Part shown: piece by piece, positions 1 through 8,420 of the stretch | Numbering within the stretch: position 1 is the stretch's first letter | Layout of the letters: the number at the start of each line of letters is the position of its first letter | DNA from: DASUAO01 sp035763745 | GTDB taxonomy: Bacteria > Actinomycetota > Acidimicrobiia > IMCC26256 > PALSA-555 | Assembly: GCA_035763745.1 (NCBI GenBank) | Contig: DASUAO010000005.1 | Span: 1-18,277, forward strand | Reading direction: 5' to 3' | DNA length: 18,277 nucleotides | The notes under the pieces: generated by a model | What the model was told of the DNA's origin: nothing | What the model saw: only the letters and a program-made list of their open reading frames with translations | Databases searched by the model: none | Program-made: the position numbers and the translations under genes

Positions 1-2
1 CA

Positions 3-1232
3 TCGACGCGTCCCTCCCCCCCGGCGTTCGCCCGCCGGAAGACCCGCCAGGTCATGGTGGGCAAGGTCGCCGTCGGAGGCGATGCGCCGGTCTCCGTGCA
101 GTCGATGACGACCACCAAGACGGCCGACGTCGACGGCACGCTCGCCCAGATCTATGCGCTCGCGGCAGCCGGCTGTGACATCGTGCGGTGCACCTGCAAC
201 GAGGAGGAAGCGGCGGAGGGGCTGGCGCAGATCGTGCCGCGCTCACCGGTGCCGATCGTCGCCGACATCCATTTCCAGTACCGGCTCGCGCTCGCGGCGA
301 TGGAGGCCGGGGTCCACGCGCTCCGGCTCAACCCGGGCAACATCCGCAAGCCCGAGCACATCAAGGCCGTCGCCGCCGAGGCGCGTGATCGGGGCCTCCC
401 GATCCGCATCGGTGTGAACGCCGGGTCGCTCGATCCCGAGATCTTCGAGCGTCACGGCGGCGCGACGCCCGAGGCGCTGGTGGAGTCGGCAGTGAAGGAG
501 CTCGCGTACTTCCGTGAGGTCGAGTTCGAGGACGTGAAGATCTCGGTGAAGGCGTCGAACGTCGCCCTGATGATCGACGCCTACCGGCTCCTCTCTGAGA
601 CGGTCGACCATCCGCTGCACCTCGGTGTCACCGAAGCCGGCCCGCCACCCGCGGGGCTGGTGAAGTCGACCGCCGGCATCGGGACGCTGCTCGCCGAGGG
701 CATCGGCGACACCATCCGCTTCTCGCTCACGGCCGACCCGGTCGAGGAGGCCAGGGCCGGGCGGGTCCTGCTCGAGTCGCTGGGGCTGCGCGAGCGCAAG
801 GGGCTCGACCTCATCGCCTGCCCGAGCTGCGGTCGGGCCGAGGTCGACGTGATCAACGTCGCGAACGCGGCGCAGTCGGCCCTCGAGGACCTCGACATCC
901 CGATCCAGGTCGCGGTCATGGGCTGTGTCGTGAACGGTCCCGGCGAGGCGCGTGAGGCCGACCTGGGTATCGCCGCGGGGCGAGGTCGCGGGCACCTGTT
1001 CGTGAGGGGCAAGGTCGTCCGGGTCGTGCCCGAGGCGGAGATGGTCGACGCGCTCGTGGAGGCCGCGAAGCGGATCGTGGACGAGGGCATCGACGCGGTC
1101 CTCGCGGACGCCGACGAGGATGCCGAGCGGATCGCCGCCGAGACCCGCGACGAGCTGCTCCAGATCCAGGGCACCGACGCCAACCACGACGCCGAGAAGA
1201 TCGCCAGGGTCCGCGAGGTCGCCGAGTCCTGA
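3..1232 (+). CDS. ispG: 4-hydroxy-3-methylbut-2-en-1-yl diphosphate synthase, 5' partial
   Basis: IspG (GcpE) converts MEcPP to HMBPP, the penultimate step of the MEP isoprenoid pathway, in the cytoplasm using a [4Fe-4S] cluster. The family is recognised from the N-terminal SVQSMTTTKT block, ADIHF, LNPGN, RIGVNAGSLDP and LGVTEAGP. The cluster ligands are CPSC and the Cys of GCVVNGPGE. Counting from the ATG at 54, these are C256, C259 and C291, with E298 closing the motif. The frame is open back to base 3 and reads RRKTRQV just before that Met. This matches the usual N-terminus of actinobacterial IspG, and no ATG, GTG or TTG occurs in frame in 3-53, so the true start lies outside the window. 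The C-terminus has an acidic, helical-looking tail of about 40 residues that seems longer than usual. The gene converges with the permease gene, 21 nt apart. Confidence 0.97.
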   Translation, partial: STRPSPPAFARRKTRQVMVGKVAVGGDAPVSVQSMTTTKTADVDGTLAQIYALAAAGCDIVRCTCNEEEAAEGLAQIVPRSPVPIVADIHFQYRLALAAMEAGVHALRLNPGNIRKPEHIKAVAAEARDRGLPIRIGVNAGSLDPEIFERHGGATPEALVESAVKELAYFREVEFEDVKISVKASNVALMIDAYRLLSETVDHPLHLGVTEAGPPPAGLVKSTAGIGTLLAEGIGDTIRFSLTADPVEEARAGRVLLESLGLRERKGLDLIACPSCGRAEVDVINVANAAQSALEDLDIPIQVAVMGCVVNGPGEAREADLGIAAGRGRGHLFVRGKVVRVVPEAEMVDALVEAAKRIVDEGIDAVLADADEDAERIAAETRDELLQIQGTDANHDAEKIARVREVAES

Positions 1233-1253
1233 CGCCGGGCGCCGCGAGCTGTC

Positions 1254-3044
1254 TCAGCGCAGCGGGAACGCGATCGGGATCAGCACGAGCGACGCGACGA
1301 AGGTGACGAGGGTCAACGGTGCGCCGAGCCGGGTGAAGTCCCGGAACTTGTAGCCGCCCATGCCGAAGACGAGCAGGTTGGTCTGGTAGCCGATCGGGGT
1401 GAGGAACGAGCACGACGCGCCGATGATGATCGCCAGCACGAACGGGCGGAACGCGAGCCCGCTCCCCGCCGCGGTTGCCAACGCCACCGGGAACATGAGC
1501 ACCGCGGCCGCGTTGTTCGACAGGAGCTCGGTCAGGATCATGGTGGCGAGCAGGACGCCGGCGAGGACGCCGATGTCGCCGAGCGGTGTGGTGAGGTCGA
1601 CGAGCCCGCGGGCGATCTCCGCGGCGAGCCCGCTCTCCTGCATCGCGGCGCCGAGCCCGAAGCTGGCCGCGATCAGCACCACGATGTCGAAGTTCACCGC
1701 GCGGCGCGCCTCCCCCGGTGTGATCGCGCCCACGGCGAGGCACGCGAGCGCGGCGAGCAACGACGTCTTCAACAGGCTCAACACACCCGCACCGGAGACG
1801 ACGATGAGCGCCAGCGTGATGAGCTCGACGGCTCGGGCGCGGTTGCGCCGCAACGGTGCACCACCTTCCACCGCCGAGACGAGGAGGAAGTCGTCGCGGC
1901 CGCGCCACCGGCGCGCGAAGTCCGGATCCCCGAGCACGAGCATCAGGTCGCCGGGCCGGAGTCGCACCTCGCCGAGCTTGGCGACGAGTCGTTCGGCGGA
2001 GCGATGGATGGCGATGACCGCGGCGCCGTAGCGGGCCCGGAAGTCGACCTCCTTCAGCGTCGAGCCGATCAGCGGTGACCCCTCGGCGACGACGACCTCG
2101 AACGTCGCGCCGGCGTTCTCGGAGAGCGAGAAGTGCTGCTGACCGGCAGGCACGAGCCCGGCGAGCTTCTGGAGGTCGAGGACCCGACCGATGTTCCCCG
2201 CGAACATCAGGCGGTCGCCGTCGACGAGGACCTCGTCCGGCGCGACCGGCCCGAGGTGACGCCCGTCGCGTTCGATCTCGACCAGATAGACGCCGACCAG
2301 GTTCCGCAGCCCCGCGTCGGTGATCGTGCGCCCGACCAGGGGGCTCGACGGCTCGACGAGCATCTCGACCGTGTACTCGCGCTCGCCGCCCTCGTCGATC
2401 TCGCCCGGTGAACGCCGGCGGGGGAGCAGGATCGGGGTGAGGAGCACGAGCGCCAGCACGCCGATCAGCGCGATCGGCAGGCCCACCGGTGTGATCTCGA
2501 AGACGTCGAGGGGCACGCGTCCCGACTCGGTCAGCAGCCCGCTGACGGTGACGTTCGTCGACGTGCCGATGACGGTGATGACGCCCCCGAAGACCGCGGC
2601 GAAGCTGAAGGGCATCAGGAAGCGCGACGGCGAGCGGTCGGTGCGCCGGGCCCAGGCGACGATGCGCGGCGCGACCATGCTCACGAGTGGCGTGTTCGCG
2701 ATGAGCCCGGAGGCGAGCGCCCCGGGCACGACGACCCGCGCGAGATCCTGGCGGTCGCCGCCCGAACCGCTCGGTCCGCGTCGCCGTCCGCCGAGGATGC
2801 GCTCGGTGAGCCCCTGGAGCGCGCCGGTGGTCTCGGTCGCGCCGGCGAGGACGTAGAGCGCGGCGACCGTGATCGGGGCCGCGTTCGAGAACCCCGAGAA
2901 CGCCTGCGCCTCGTCGATCGTCTCGCCGACCATGAGCACGATCACGGCCGAGAGCATCACGACCGACGGCTGGACCCGCTCGCTCACCATCAAGGCGATG
3001 GTGACGACGACCACCGCGAGTGTGAACCAGGCGTCGGCCGACAC
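1254..3044 (-). CDS. SLC13/DASS-type anion permease with two internal RCK_C (TrkA_C) domains
   Basis: This 596-aa integral membrane protein has two hydrophobic halves of several helices (about residues 5-205 and 405-596). Between them lies a soluble insert with two RCK_C-like domains (about 222-300 and 310-390). The second ends in the typical RLRPGDLMLVLGDPD. Membrane signatures fit the divalent anion/Na+ symporter superfamily: GTSTN (S162-T163-N164) in the first half, and TELLSNNAAAVLMFP (505-519) and TPIGYQTN (549-556) in the second. These resemble the paired Ser/Gln-Thr-Asn Na+/substrate sites of SLC13 proteins. Permeases of this architecture (SAC1/SLT-like) include sulfate transporters, so sulfate is an attractive substrate beside cysH and the sulfite reductase. 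That is inference; citrate/dicarboxylate or other anions remain possible. The GTG start lies 9 nt after the gatD stop, with GAGG about 7 nt upstream, so co-transcription with gatD is likely. Confidence 0.9.
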   Translation of the reverse strand: MSADAWFTLAVVVVTIALMVSERVQPSVVMLSAVIVLMVGETIDEAQAFSGFSNAAPITVAALYVLAGATETTGALQGLTERILGGRRRGPSGSGGDRQDLARVVVPGALASGLIANTPLVSMVAPRIVAWARRTDRSPSRFLMPFSFAAVFGGVITVIGTSTNVTVSGLLTESGRVPLDVFEITPVGLPIALIGVLALVLLTPILLPRRRSPGEIDEGGEREYTVEMLVEPSSPLVGRTITDAGLRNLVGVYLVEIERDGRHLGPVAPDEVLVDGDRLMFAGNIGRVLDLQKLAGLVPAGQQHFSLSENAGATFEVVVAEGSPLIGSTLKEVDFRARYGAAVIAIHRSAERLVAKLGEVRLRPGDLMLVLGDPDFARRWRGRDDFLLVSAVEGGAPLRRNRARAVELITLALIVVSGAGVLSLLKTSLLAALACLAVGAITPGEARRAVNFDIVVLIAASFGLGAAMQESGLAAEIARGLVDLTTPLGDIGVLAGVLLATMILTELLSNNAAAVLMFPVALATAAGSGLAFRPFVLAIIIGASCSFLTPIGYQTNLLVFGMGGYKFRDFTRLGAPLTLVTFVASLVLIPIAFPLR

Positions 3045-3053
3045 GGCGAGGCC

Positions 3054-3860
3054 TCAGCCCCGGGCCAGCGCGCGCGACTGGAACCAGCGCCGGAGCCCAC
3101 GGGCGCTGCCGGCTCGGATGCGGTCGTCGTGCAGCCGGTCCTCGATCGGCGACGGCAGGGGCGCGAGCGGACCGACGACCCACTCGAGCAGTCGATCGGC
3201 GAGCTCGGGGTTCCTGGGGAGCACGGGGCCGTGGAGGTACGTGCCGACGAGCCGCTCGGCGAGCGCGCCGTCGGCGCCGGAGCCGTCGCCGTTCCCCCCA
3301 CCGGTGACGACCCGGCCGAGCGGCTCGACGCCGGCGCCCAGCGTGGTGCGCCCGCCGTGGTTCTCGAACCCGGTGAGGGTCGGGGGCGGGCCCGACGGAC
3401 CCCACACCTCGGACGCGATCGGTTCGACGACGACCTCCCCGATCAGGCGGTCGGGCCCGGGGCTCGTGGCCATGTCGACGAGACCGATGCCGTCGAGCAC
3501 CACGCCGTCGGCGGTCTCGTAGCGGTGCCCGACCAGCTGGAAGCCGGCACAGACCGCCAGGACCACGGCTCCGCCGTCGCGCGCGCGGGCGACCGCCGCG
3601 CGCGACGCGCGCATCCCGTCGGCAGCCATCAGCTGGGGATCGTCCTCGCCTCCGCCGAACAAGTAGACGTCGAGGTTGCCCGGGATCGGGCTCCCGGCGG
3701 TCACCTCGACGAGCTCGGCCGGGATCCCCCGCCAGATGCATCGCTGTACGAGCACCACTGCGTTGCCCCGGTCGCCGTACGTCCCGAGCAGCTCGGGGTA
3801 CACGAGGCCGACCCGAACGGCCGAGGTGCGGCCGGCGGCCGTCGTGGTCGGTCCCGTCAC
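3054..3860 (-). CDS. gatD: lipid II isoglutaminyl synthase, glutamine amidotransferase subunit GatD
   Basis: GatD is the glutaminase half of the MurT-GatD complex, which amidates the alpha-carboxyl of D-Glu in the lipid II stem peptide, acting at the cytoplasmic membrane face. The 268-aa product is a CobB/CobQ-like class I amidotransferase. It has VGLVYPELLGTYGDRGN at the N-terminus (17-33), FGGGEDD (68-74), the nucleophile in VLAVCAGFQLVG (C104) and the His in GTYLHGPVLPRNPELA (H210). I chose the GTG at 3860 because it makes a GTGA 4-nt overlap with the murT stop, a coupling used repeatedly here. The upstream frame is Arg/Pro-rich shadow sequence. Length is close to known GatD proteins, with a short extra N-terminus of about 15 residues. 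The third catalytic residue of this amidotransferase is thought to be supplied by MurT, which fits the tight pairing. Confidence 0.95.
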   Translation of the reverse strand: MTGPTTTAAGRTSAVRVGLVYPELLGTYGDRGNAVVLVQRCIWRGIPAELVEVTAGSPIPGNLDVYLFGGGEDDPQLMAADGMRASRAAVARARDGGAVVLAVCAGFQLVGHRYETADGVVLDGIGLVDMATSPGPDRLIGEVVVEPIASEVWGPSGPPPTLTGFENHGGRTTLGAGVEPLGRVVTGGGNGDGSGADGALAERLVGTYLHGPVLPRNPELADRLLEWVVGPLAPLPSPIEDRLHDDRIRAGSARGLRRWFQSRALARG

Positions 3861-5116
3861 TTCTCGTCCCCGAACTTCCGGTAGAGGGAGGAGAACTGCG
3901 TGTACGACGCCACGATGTGGACGTCGTCGCCGGGCAGGGCCCGGGCGGCGGCGAGGGCGTCGGGCTCGACCACGTGCTCCACGTCCGCGTACTTGAGGCG
4001 CACCGCGACATCGAGGCAACGGTCACCCGCGGCCGCGGTGGGGCAGTCGCGCAGGAGCTCGTAGGGGACGTCCCAGAGCCACGACGGATCCTTCCCGTCG
4101 GCGACGCGAGCGTTCACCGCGATCACGACGGGGCTACCCGTCACCGCGAGATGGTGGAGCACCTCGCTCCACCCGGCAGGGTTCTTCGCGAGCAGCACCC
4201 TGGCCGAGCGACCGTCGTCGAGCGGTACCCGCATGTAGCGGCCCGCGACCGATGTCACGGACCCGGCCGCGGCGGCCGCGTCGACGGGGTCGACGCCCAA
4301 GTGCACCGCGGCCGAGACGGCGAGCGCCGCGTTCGCGAGGTTCCAGCGTCCGGGGAGCGCGAGCGCGAGCGGGACGCGGCGTTCGTCGGCGGTGCCGACG
4401 TCGAGGACGAGCGCGTCGCCGTCGAGGTGATGGGTGGCATCGGGCTGCGCGAACCCGCATCCGCCCGACGCGGTCGGGCAGTCGAACCGGACGTCGTCCC
4501 AGTGCAGCAGCGCACCGCACGACGGGCACGTCGCCGCGTCCTGGCGCCAGCCGAGTCCGAGCGCGACCCAGGTGACTGCAGCGGGCTGCGCCGCCCAGAC
4601 GACATGGGGGTCGGACGCGTTCGCGATCACGGCGATGCCGGGATGGTCCGTCGTCACCTTCCGCCAGGCGTCGCCGACGGCACGGACCTCGCCGTAGCGG
4701 TCGAGCTGGTCGCGGCTGAGGTTGCCGAAGACGAGCAGCCGCGCGGCCAGCGGGTCGACGACCCTGGGCAGGACTCGCTCGTCGACCTCGAGGATCGCGT
4801 CGCCGGGAGCCGTCGCGCTCGCGAGGGTCGGGGCGATCCCGGACGTGAGGTTCGCGCCGGTCGAGTTGGTCACGAGTGGGCGACCGGAGGCGGCGACCGC
4901 AGCGGCGAGGAACCGCGTCGTGGTGGTCTTGCCGTTCGTCGCCGAGACGAGGGTGACGCGATTCCCCTCTGCGAGGTGCGTGAGCAGATCGGGTGCGATC
5001 AGGTTCATCACCCTGCCGCTGATCGTCGCGCCCTGGCCGCGGCCCGTGACCCGCGACAGCCAGCCCGTCGCCCGACCGGCGCCCACGGCGAGGCGCGTCC
5101 GCACGGTGCGCGTCAT
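3857..5116 (-). CDS. murT: lipid II isoglutaminyl synthase, Mur ligase-like subunit MurT
   Basis: MurT is the ATP-using ligase partner of GatD; it activates the D-Glu carboxyl of lipid II and receives ammonia from GatD. The 419-aa protein has the Mur ligase P-loop SATNGKTTTT (58-67, K63), the conserved NSTGANL (84-90), and a Cys4 zinc-ribbon insert typical of MurT (C197, C200, C213, C220). The central-domain motif LPGRWNLANA sits at 254-263. The C-terminal DUF1727 domain carries NARVADGKDPSWLWD (335-349); the Asp residues of this segment are the likely contribution to the GatD active site. The C-terminus is the usual VASYTQFSSLYRK. The ATG at 5116 overlaps the methyltransferase stop as ATGA, and the stop overlaps gatD as GTGA, so translation of the three genes is probably coupled. 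The longer open frame upstream of 5116 is antisense-like shadow of the methyltransferase gene. Confidence 0.96.
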   Translation of the reverse strand: MTRTVRTRLAVGAGRATGWLSRVTGRGQGATISGRVMNLIAPDLLTHLAEGNRVTLVSATNGKTTTTRFLAAAVAASGRPLVTNSTGANLTSGIAPTLASATAPGDAILEVDERVLPRVVDPLAARLLVFGNLSRDQLDRYGEVRAVGDAWRKVTTDHPGIAVIANASDPHVVWAAQPAAVTWVALGLGWRQDAATCPSCGALLHWDDVRFDCPTASGGCGFAQPDATHHLDGDALVLDVGTADERRVPLALALPGRWNLANAALAVSAAVHLGVDPVDAAAAAGSVTSVAGRYMRVPLDDGRSARVLLAKNPAGWSEVLHHLAVTGSPVVIAVNARVADGKDPSWLWDVPYELLRDCPTAAAGDRCLDVAVRLKYADVEHVVEPDALAAARALPGDDVHIVASYTQFSSLYRKFGDEK

Positions 5117-5880
5117 CCGACGCGCTCGCACCAGTAGGCGTCGACGCGGTAGGGGATCGCGAACTCCGACTGTCCAGCGATCGAGGGATGCGTCGCGAGC
5201 AGGTCGCGAACCTCGTCGAAGACGGCGTCCTGTTCGGCGGGTGCCAGGACGGCGACATGGCTCACGCCTGCGAACCGCGCGACCACGCCATCGGTGTCCA
5301 GGATGTGCTCGTGGCGGAACGTCGCCTCGTGCAGCGGCCCGAAGAAGTGGCCGGCCTCGAGGGTCTCCTCGCGCCAACCCTGGTCGTGCCACGGCGCGCG
5401 CTTCTCGACGCGGTCCATGATCGACCACAGCGCGTCGGCCCAGTCGACGGCCCGCTCCCTCGTGTTGAACACGAGCCCGAGCCGACCGCCGGCGCGCAGC
5501 ACCCGACGCAGCTCGGGCAATGCCGCGTCGGCGTCGAACCAGTGGAACGCCTGGGCGACGGTGATCGCGTCGAACGAGGCGTCGGCGATCGGGAGCGCCT
5601 CGGCCGTCGCGGCGGCCGCCGGGACCGACGGGCAGGTGCGGCGCAGCACGTCGGCCATGCCGGTGATCGGCTCGACCGCGAGCAGCCGGGCGCCGGTCGG
5701 CTCGAGCAGTCGGGTGAGCTTGCCGGTCCCCGCCGCGAGGTCACAGACCCGGGCATCGGGCTCGATCCGGCAGTGCTCCACGAGCCAGGCGACGGCATCG
5801 GCGGGGTAGGTCGGGCGCGAGCGCTCGTAGATCTCGGCGGTCGTGCCGAAGCCCTGCTGTGCGACATCGTGGACCGGCAT
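5113..5880 (-). CDS. class I SAM-dependent methyltransferase (Methyltransf_11 type)
   Basis: This is a 255-aa Rossmann-fold methyltransferase. Motif I is VCDLAAGTGKL (45-55). The acidic residue that would bind the SAM ribose is in AVEP (E70). The motif II/post-II region DAITVAQAFHWFD (104-116) and motif III RVLRAGGRLGLVFN (126-139) follow. The AQAFHWF signature is common in UbiE/trans-aconitate-methyltransferase-like enzymes of actinobacteria, whose substrates are mostly unknown, so no substrate can be read from the sequence. It starts 30 nt after the cysH stop and its own stop overlaps murT by ATGA. It is thus physically coupled to the lipid II amidation genes, although a role in cell-wall synthesis is only suggested by position. 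No clear Shine-Dalgarno is visible before the ATG. That leaves open an internal promoter or a leaderless start, but no good -10 box was found either. Confidence 0.88.
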   Translation of the reverse strand: MPVHDVAQQGFGTTAEIYERSRPTYPADAVAWLVEHCRIEPDARVCDLAAGTGKLTRLLEPTGARLLAVEPITGMADVLRRTCPSVPAAAATAEALPIADASFDAITVAQAFHWFDADAALPELRRVLRAGGRLGLVFNTRERAVDWADALWSIMDRVEKRAPWHDQGWREETLEAGHFFGPLHEATFRHEHILDTDGVVARFAGVSHVAVLAPAEQDAVFDEVRDLLATHPSIAGQSEFAIPYRVDAYWCERVG

Positions 5881-5910
5881 CGGTCGATGTTGCCAGACTG
5901 CGCCGCTCGA

Positions 5911-6612
5911 TCAGGCGTGGAGGCCGCACTCCAGCTTGGCGTGGTCCGACCAACGACCCGCGCGGGGGTCGTCGTCCGCTGAGACGGGGCGGGTGCACGG
6001 CCAGCAGCCGATCGAGGCGTACCCCTTGTCGGCGAGCGGGTGCACCGGCAGGTCCCGTTCGGCGGCGTAGGCGGCGACGTCGGCGTCGGACCAGGCGGCG
6101 ATCGGGTTGACCTTGACCAGCCCGCGGGTCGCGTCGTGGGCTACGACCGGGGTGGAGGCGCGGGTCGGGCCGTCGCTGCGCCGGAGTCCGCTCATCCACG
6201 CGGCCTTGCCTTCCAGCGCCCGGGCCAACGGCTCGATCTTGCGGACCCGGCAGCACGCGTCGGGGTCGGCGAGCCAGCGGTCGTCGCGGGGGACGTCGGG
6301 CTCGATGATGCGCAGGTGCAGGCCGTAGCGAGCGCGCACCTGCGCGACGTACCAGAGCGTCTCGGCGAAGTGGTACTGGGTGTCGAGGAACACCACGTCG
6401 AGGTCGGGGGCGACCTGCGACGCGAGGTCGATCAGCACGCAGTCCTGGAACGACGCCGCGAGCACCAGGCCGTCACCGAAGCGCTCGACGGCCCACGCGA
6501 TCGTCTCGGTCGCGGGCTCCTGCTCGAGGCTCACCGCCAGATGGGCGAGCTCGTTCGGCCCGAGCCGGGCGTCGACCGGCTGCGGGAGGGGGGAGTGGGG
6601 GAGGGCACTCAC
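5911..6612 (-). CDS. cysH: adenylyl-sulfate (APS) reductase, [4Fe-4S] type
   Basis: This assimilatory reductase converts adenosine 5'-phosphosulfate (or PAPS) to sulfite using thioredoxin. The 233-aa protein has the PP-loop-like segment LAASFQDCVLIDL (51-63), the FLDTQYHFAET substrate block (75-85), and the two cysteine pairs that ligate the [4Fe-4S] cluster: CCRVRK (C120-C121) and GCWPC (C203, C206). The catalytic Cys lies in the C-terminal ECGLH (C229). The cluster-binding pairs place it with APS reductases rather than the cluster-free PAPS reductases of enterobacteria. The GTG at 6612 is the start because it forms a GTGA overlap with the upstream reductase stop and gives a normal N-terminus. 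The product, sulfite, is the substrate of the enzyme encoded immediately upstream. No ATP-sulfurylase (cysDN/sat) gene is present in the window. Confidence 0.96.
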   Translation of the reverse strand: MSALPHSPLPQPVDARLGPNELAHLAVSLEQEPATETIAWAVERFGDGLVLAASFQDCVLIDLASQVAPDLDVVFLDTQYHFAETLWYVAQVRARYGLHLRIIEPDVPRDDRWLADPDACCRVRKIEPLARALEGKAAWMSGLRRSDGPTRASTPVVAHDATRGLVKVNPIAAWSDADVAAYAAERDLPVHPLADKGYASIGCWPCTRPVSADDDPRAGRWSDHAKLECGLHA

Positions 6613-8420
6613 GTCGCGCACTCGCTCTCGCCCACCGACTTCTCGTAGGGGCTCGTCTCGTCGAAGTCGACGTAGAAGTCGGGGGCGGTCGCCGGATCGG
6701 GGAACTCGTCGAGGTCGACGAGCGCCGCCCCCACCGCCTTCGCGCCTCCGGCTCGGGCCAGCCAGTCCGGGAACGGCTCGCCGGCGGTGCGCTCCTCGGC
6801 GTAGCGGCCGACGACCCGCACGACGGCCTCTGACGCCGCCTTCGCCGGGAGCTTCGTGGCCTTCTGACCGAACGCGATCTCCATGTCGCCGACGTGACCG
6901 CCGAGCAGCATCTGGTAGCCGGGTGCCGTGCGGTCGTGGGCCCGCCGTTCGAGCCCGAAGAACCCGATGTCGGCGGTGTGGTGCTGCCCGCAGCTGTTCG
7001 TGCAACCCGAGATGTTGATGCGCACACCACTGACCTCGGCGATGCCGGCCTCCTCCAGGGCTCGGTCGATGTCGGAGGCGAGGCCGCGGGACTGCGTCAC
7101 CGCGAGGTTGCACGTGTCGGCACCTGGGCACGACACGACGTCGCGCACCAGCTCGGCGCCGGGCGTCGCCATGTCGATCTCGACGAGGCGCTCGTACAGC
7201 TCGGGGAGCTGCTCGTTGCGAAGCCCCCGAAGCACGACGTTCTGGCGGTTGGTGACCCGCATCTCCAGCGCACCCTCGGTGCCTGCGGCGAGGTCGCGGT
7301 GCAGCGAGGCGAGTCCGCGCATCTGGTCGGCCGTGAGGTCGCCGAGGCGGGCATGGGCGTACGCGCTGACGGTGCCGTTGGCGCGGCCGCGCACCACGTT
7401 GGCGAGCTCCCAGGCCGCGAAACCGGTCACGCCGGTGCCATTGGTTCCGAGGAAGGTGACCGGGACGCCGGGGAGGCCCGAGACGTCGTCGGTGGAACCG
7501 GCTGGTGCGTCGCCGCGCTCGGTCACGATCTCGGGGATGCCACCCGGGTAGGTGGACGACGCGATGAGGAAGCGGCGCTCCTTGAGGATGCGCCCGCGCA
7601 GCTCGTCCATGCCCATCGTGTCGACGAGCCACTTCATGCGAGCGCGCAGCTTGTTGTCTCGGTTGCCGTGGTGGTCGAACACGCGCAGCGTGGCCTCGAT
7701 CGTCGCGAGCAGCTCCTCGCGCGGCGTGAACTCTTCGAGCGCCTGGGCGGGATGCGGATTGGCGCCCAGCCCGCCGGCGAGGAACACCCGGAATCCGGGC
7801 TCCACCGTGCCGTCGGTGAGCGGACGGCTCACGGCGATCACGCCGACGTCGTTGAACATCGCCTGGCCGCAGTCGGTGGCGCAGCCGGAGAAGTTGATCT
7901 TGAACTTCCGGGGGAGCCGCTGGTTGATCGGGTTGCGCAGGAACCAGTCGTTCGTCGCCTGCGCCCACGCGCTGATGTCGAGGACCTCGAGCGGGCACGC
8001 GCCGGCGAGGTGACACCCGGCGACGTTGCGGACGGTGTCACCGCACGCCTCCCGGCTCGTGAGCCCGACCGAGGCGAGGAGCCGGAGCACCTCGTGGACC
8101 TGCTCGAGCTGCACGAAGTGGAATTGGAGGTTCTGGCGCGTCGTGAAGTGTCCCCACCCGCGCGAGTAGGTCTCGACGACGTGGGCGATCATGTCGAGGT
8201 GGTCGGGCTCGAGCCGGCCGTGCGGGATCCGCACGCGGACCATCTGGTTGTGGCCGCCCTGGCGCTGACCGTAGATCCCCTGGTTCAGGCGGAACACGCG
8301 GAACGCGTCGTCGTCGATCTCACCGGCGATCCACCGGCGGGCGCCCTCCTCGAAGCGGTCGATCTCGGCCTCGACCTCGGGGTCGAGGGGGCGTACGAGC
8401 GTGGCGAGCTCGGGGGTCAT
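6609..8420 (-). CDS. siroheme [4Fe-4S] nitrite/sulfite reductase
   Basis: This 603-aa monomeric siroheme reductase probably makes sulfide from sulfite with ferredoxin, given that cysH follows it by a GTGA overlap. The catalytic cluster motif is in the C-terminal half: CPGADTC (C431, C437) and SGCTNSC (C473, C477). Likely siroheme/anion-contacting basic residues are in TTRQNLQFH (R95), GDTVRN (R131) and RKFK (K172, K174). The duplicated ferredoxin-like and NIR_SIR domains of the family can be followed in both halves. Unusually, the N-terminal half also carries four cysteines with the same C-x5-C and C-x3-C spacing (C136, C142, C180, C184). The ATG at 8420 has a strong AGGAGG 7 nt upstream and overlaps the preceding small ORF by ATGA. 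Nitrite reduction (NirA-like) cannot be excluded from sequence, so I leave the symbol blank. Confidence 0.93.
   Translation of the reverse strand: MTPELATLVRPLDPEVEAEIDRFEEGARRWIAGEIDDDAFRVFRLNQGIYGQRQGGHNQMVRVRIPHGRLEPDHLDMIAHVVETYSRGWGHFTTRQNLQFHFVQLEQVHEVLRLLASVGLTSREACGDTVRNVAGCHLAGACPLEVLDISAWAQATNDWFLRNPINQRLPRKFKINFSGCATDCGQAMFNDVGVIAVSRPLTDGTVEPGFRVFLAGGLGANPHPAQALEEFTPREELLATIEATLRVFDHHGNRDNKLRARMKWLVDTMGMDELRGRILKERRFLIASSTYPGGIPEIVTERGDAPAGSTDDVSGLPGVPVTFLGTNGTGVTGFAAWELANVVRGRANGTVSAYAHARLGDLTADQMRGLASLHRDLAAGTEGALEMRVTNRQNVVLRGLRNEQLPELYERLVEIDMATPGAELVRDVVSCPGADTCNLAVTQSRGLASDIDRALEEAGIAEVSGVRINISGCTNSCGQHHTADIGFFGLERRAHDRTAPGYQMLLGGHVGDMEIAFGQKATKLPAKAASEAVVRVVGRYAEERTAGEPFPDWLARAGGAKAVGAALVDLDEFPDPATAPDFYVDFDETSPYEKSVGESECAT

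Noticed and set aside
243..1187. Minus-strand open frame opposite ispG
   Set aside because: No domain, His/Asp/Arg-rich shadow composition, and it is fully covered by ispG.
1233..1253. Terminator between convergent ispG and the permease gene
   Set aside because: Only a short GC-rich palindrome and no T-tract; not enough for an intrinsic terminator.
916..4026. Very long minus-strand open frame (1036 codons)
   Set aside because: It runs through the permease, gatD and the end of murT in another frame and is dominated by Arg/Pro/Ala/His. This is the typical shadow of high-GC coding sequence; the real genes in this span have recognisable domains.
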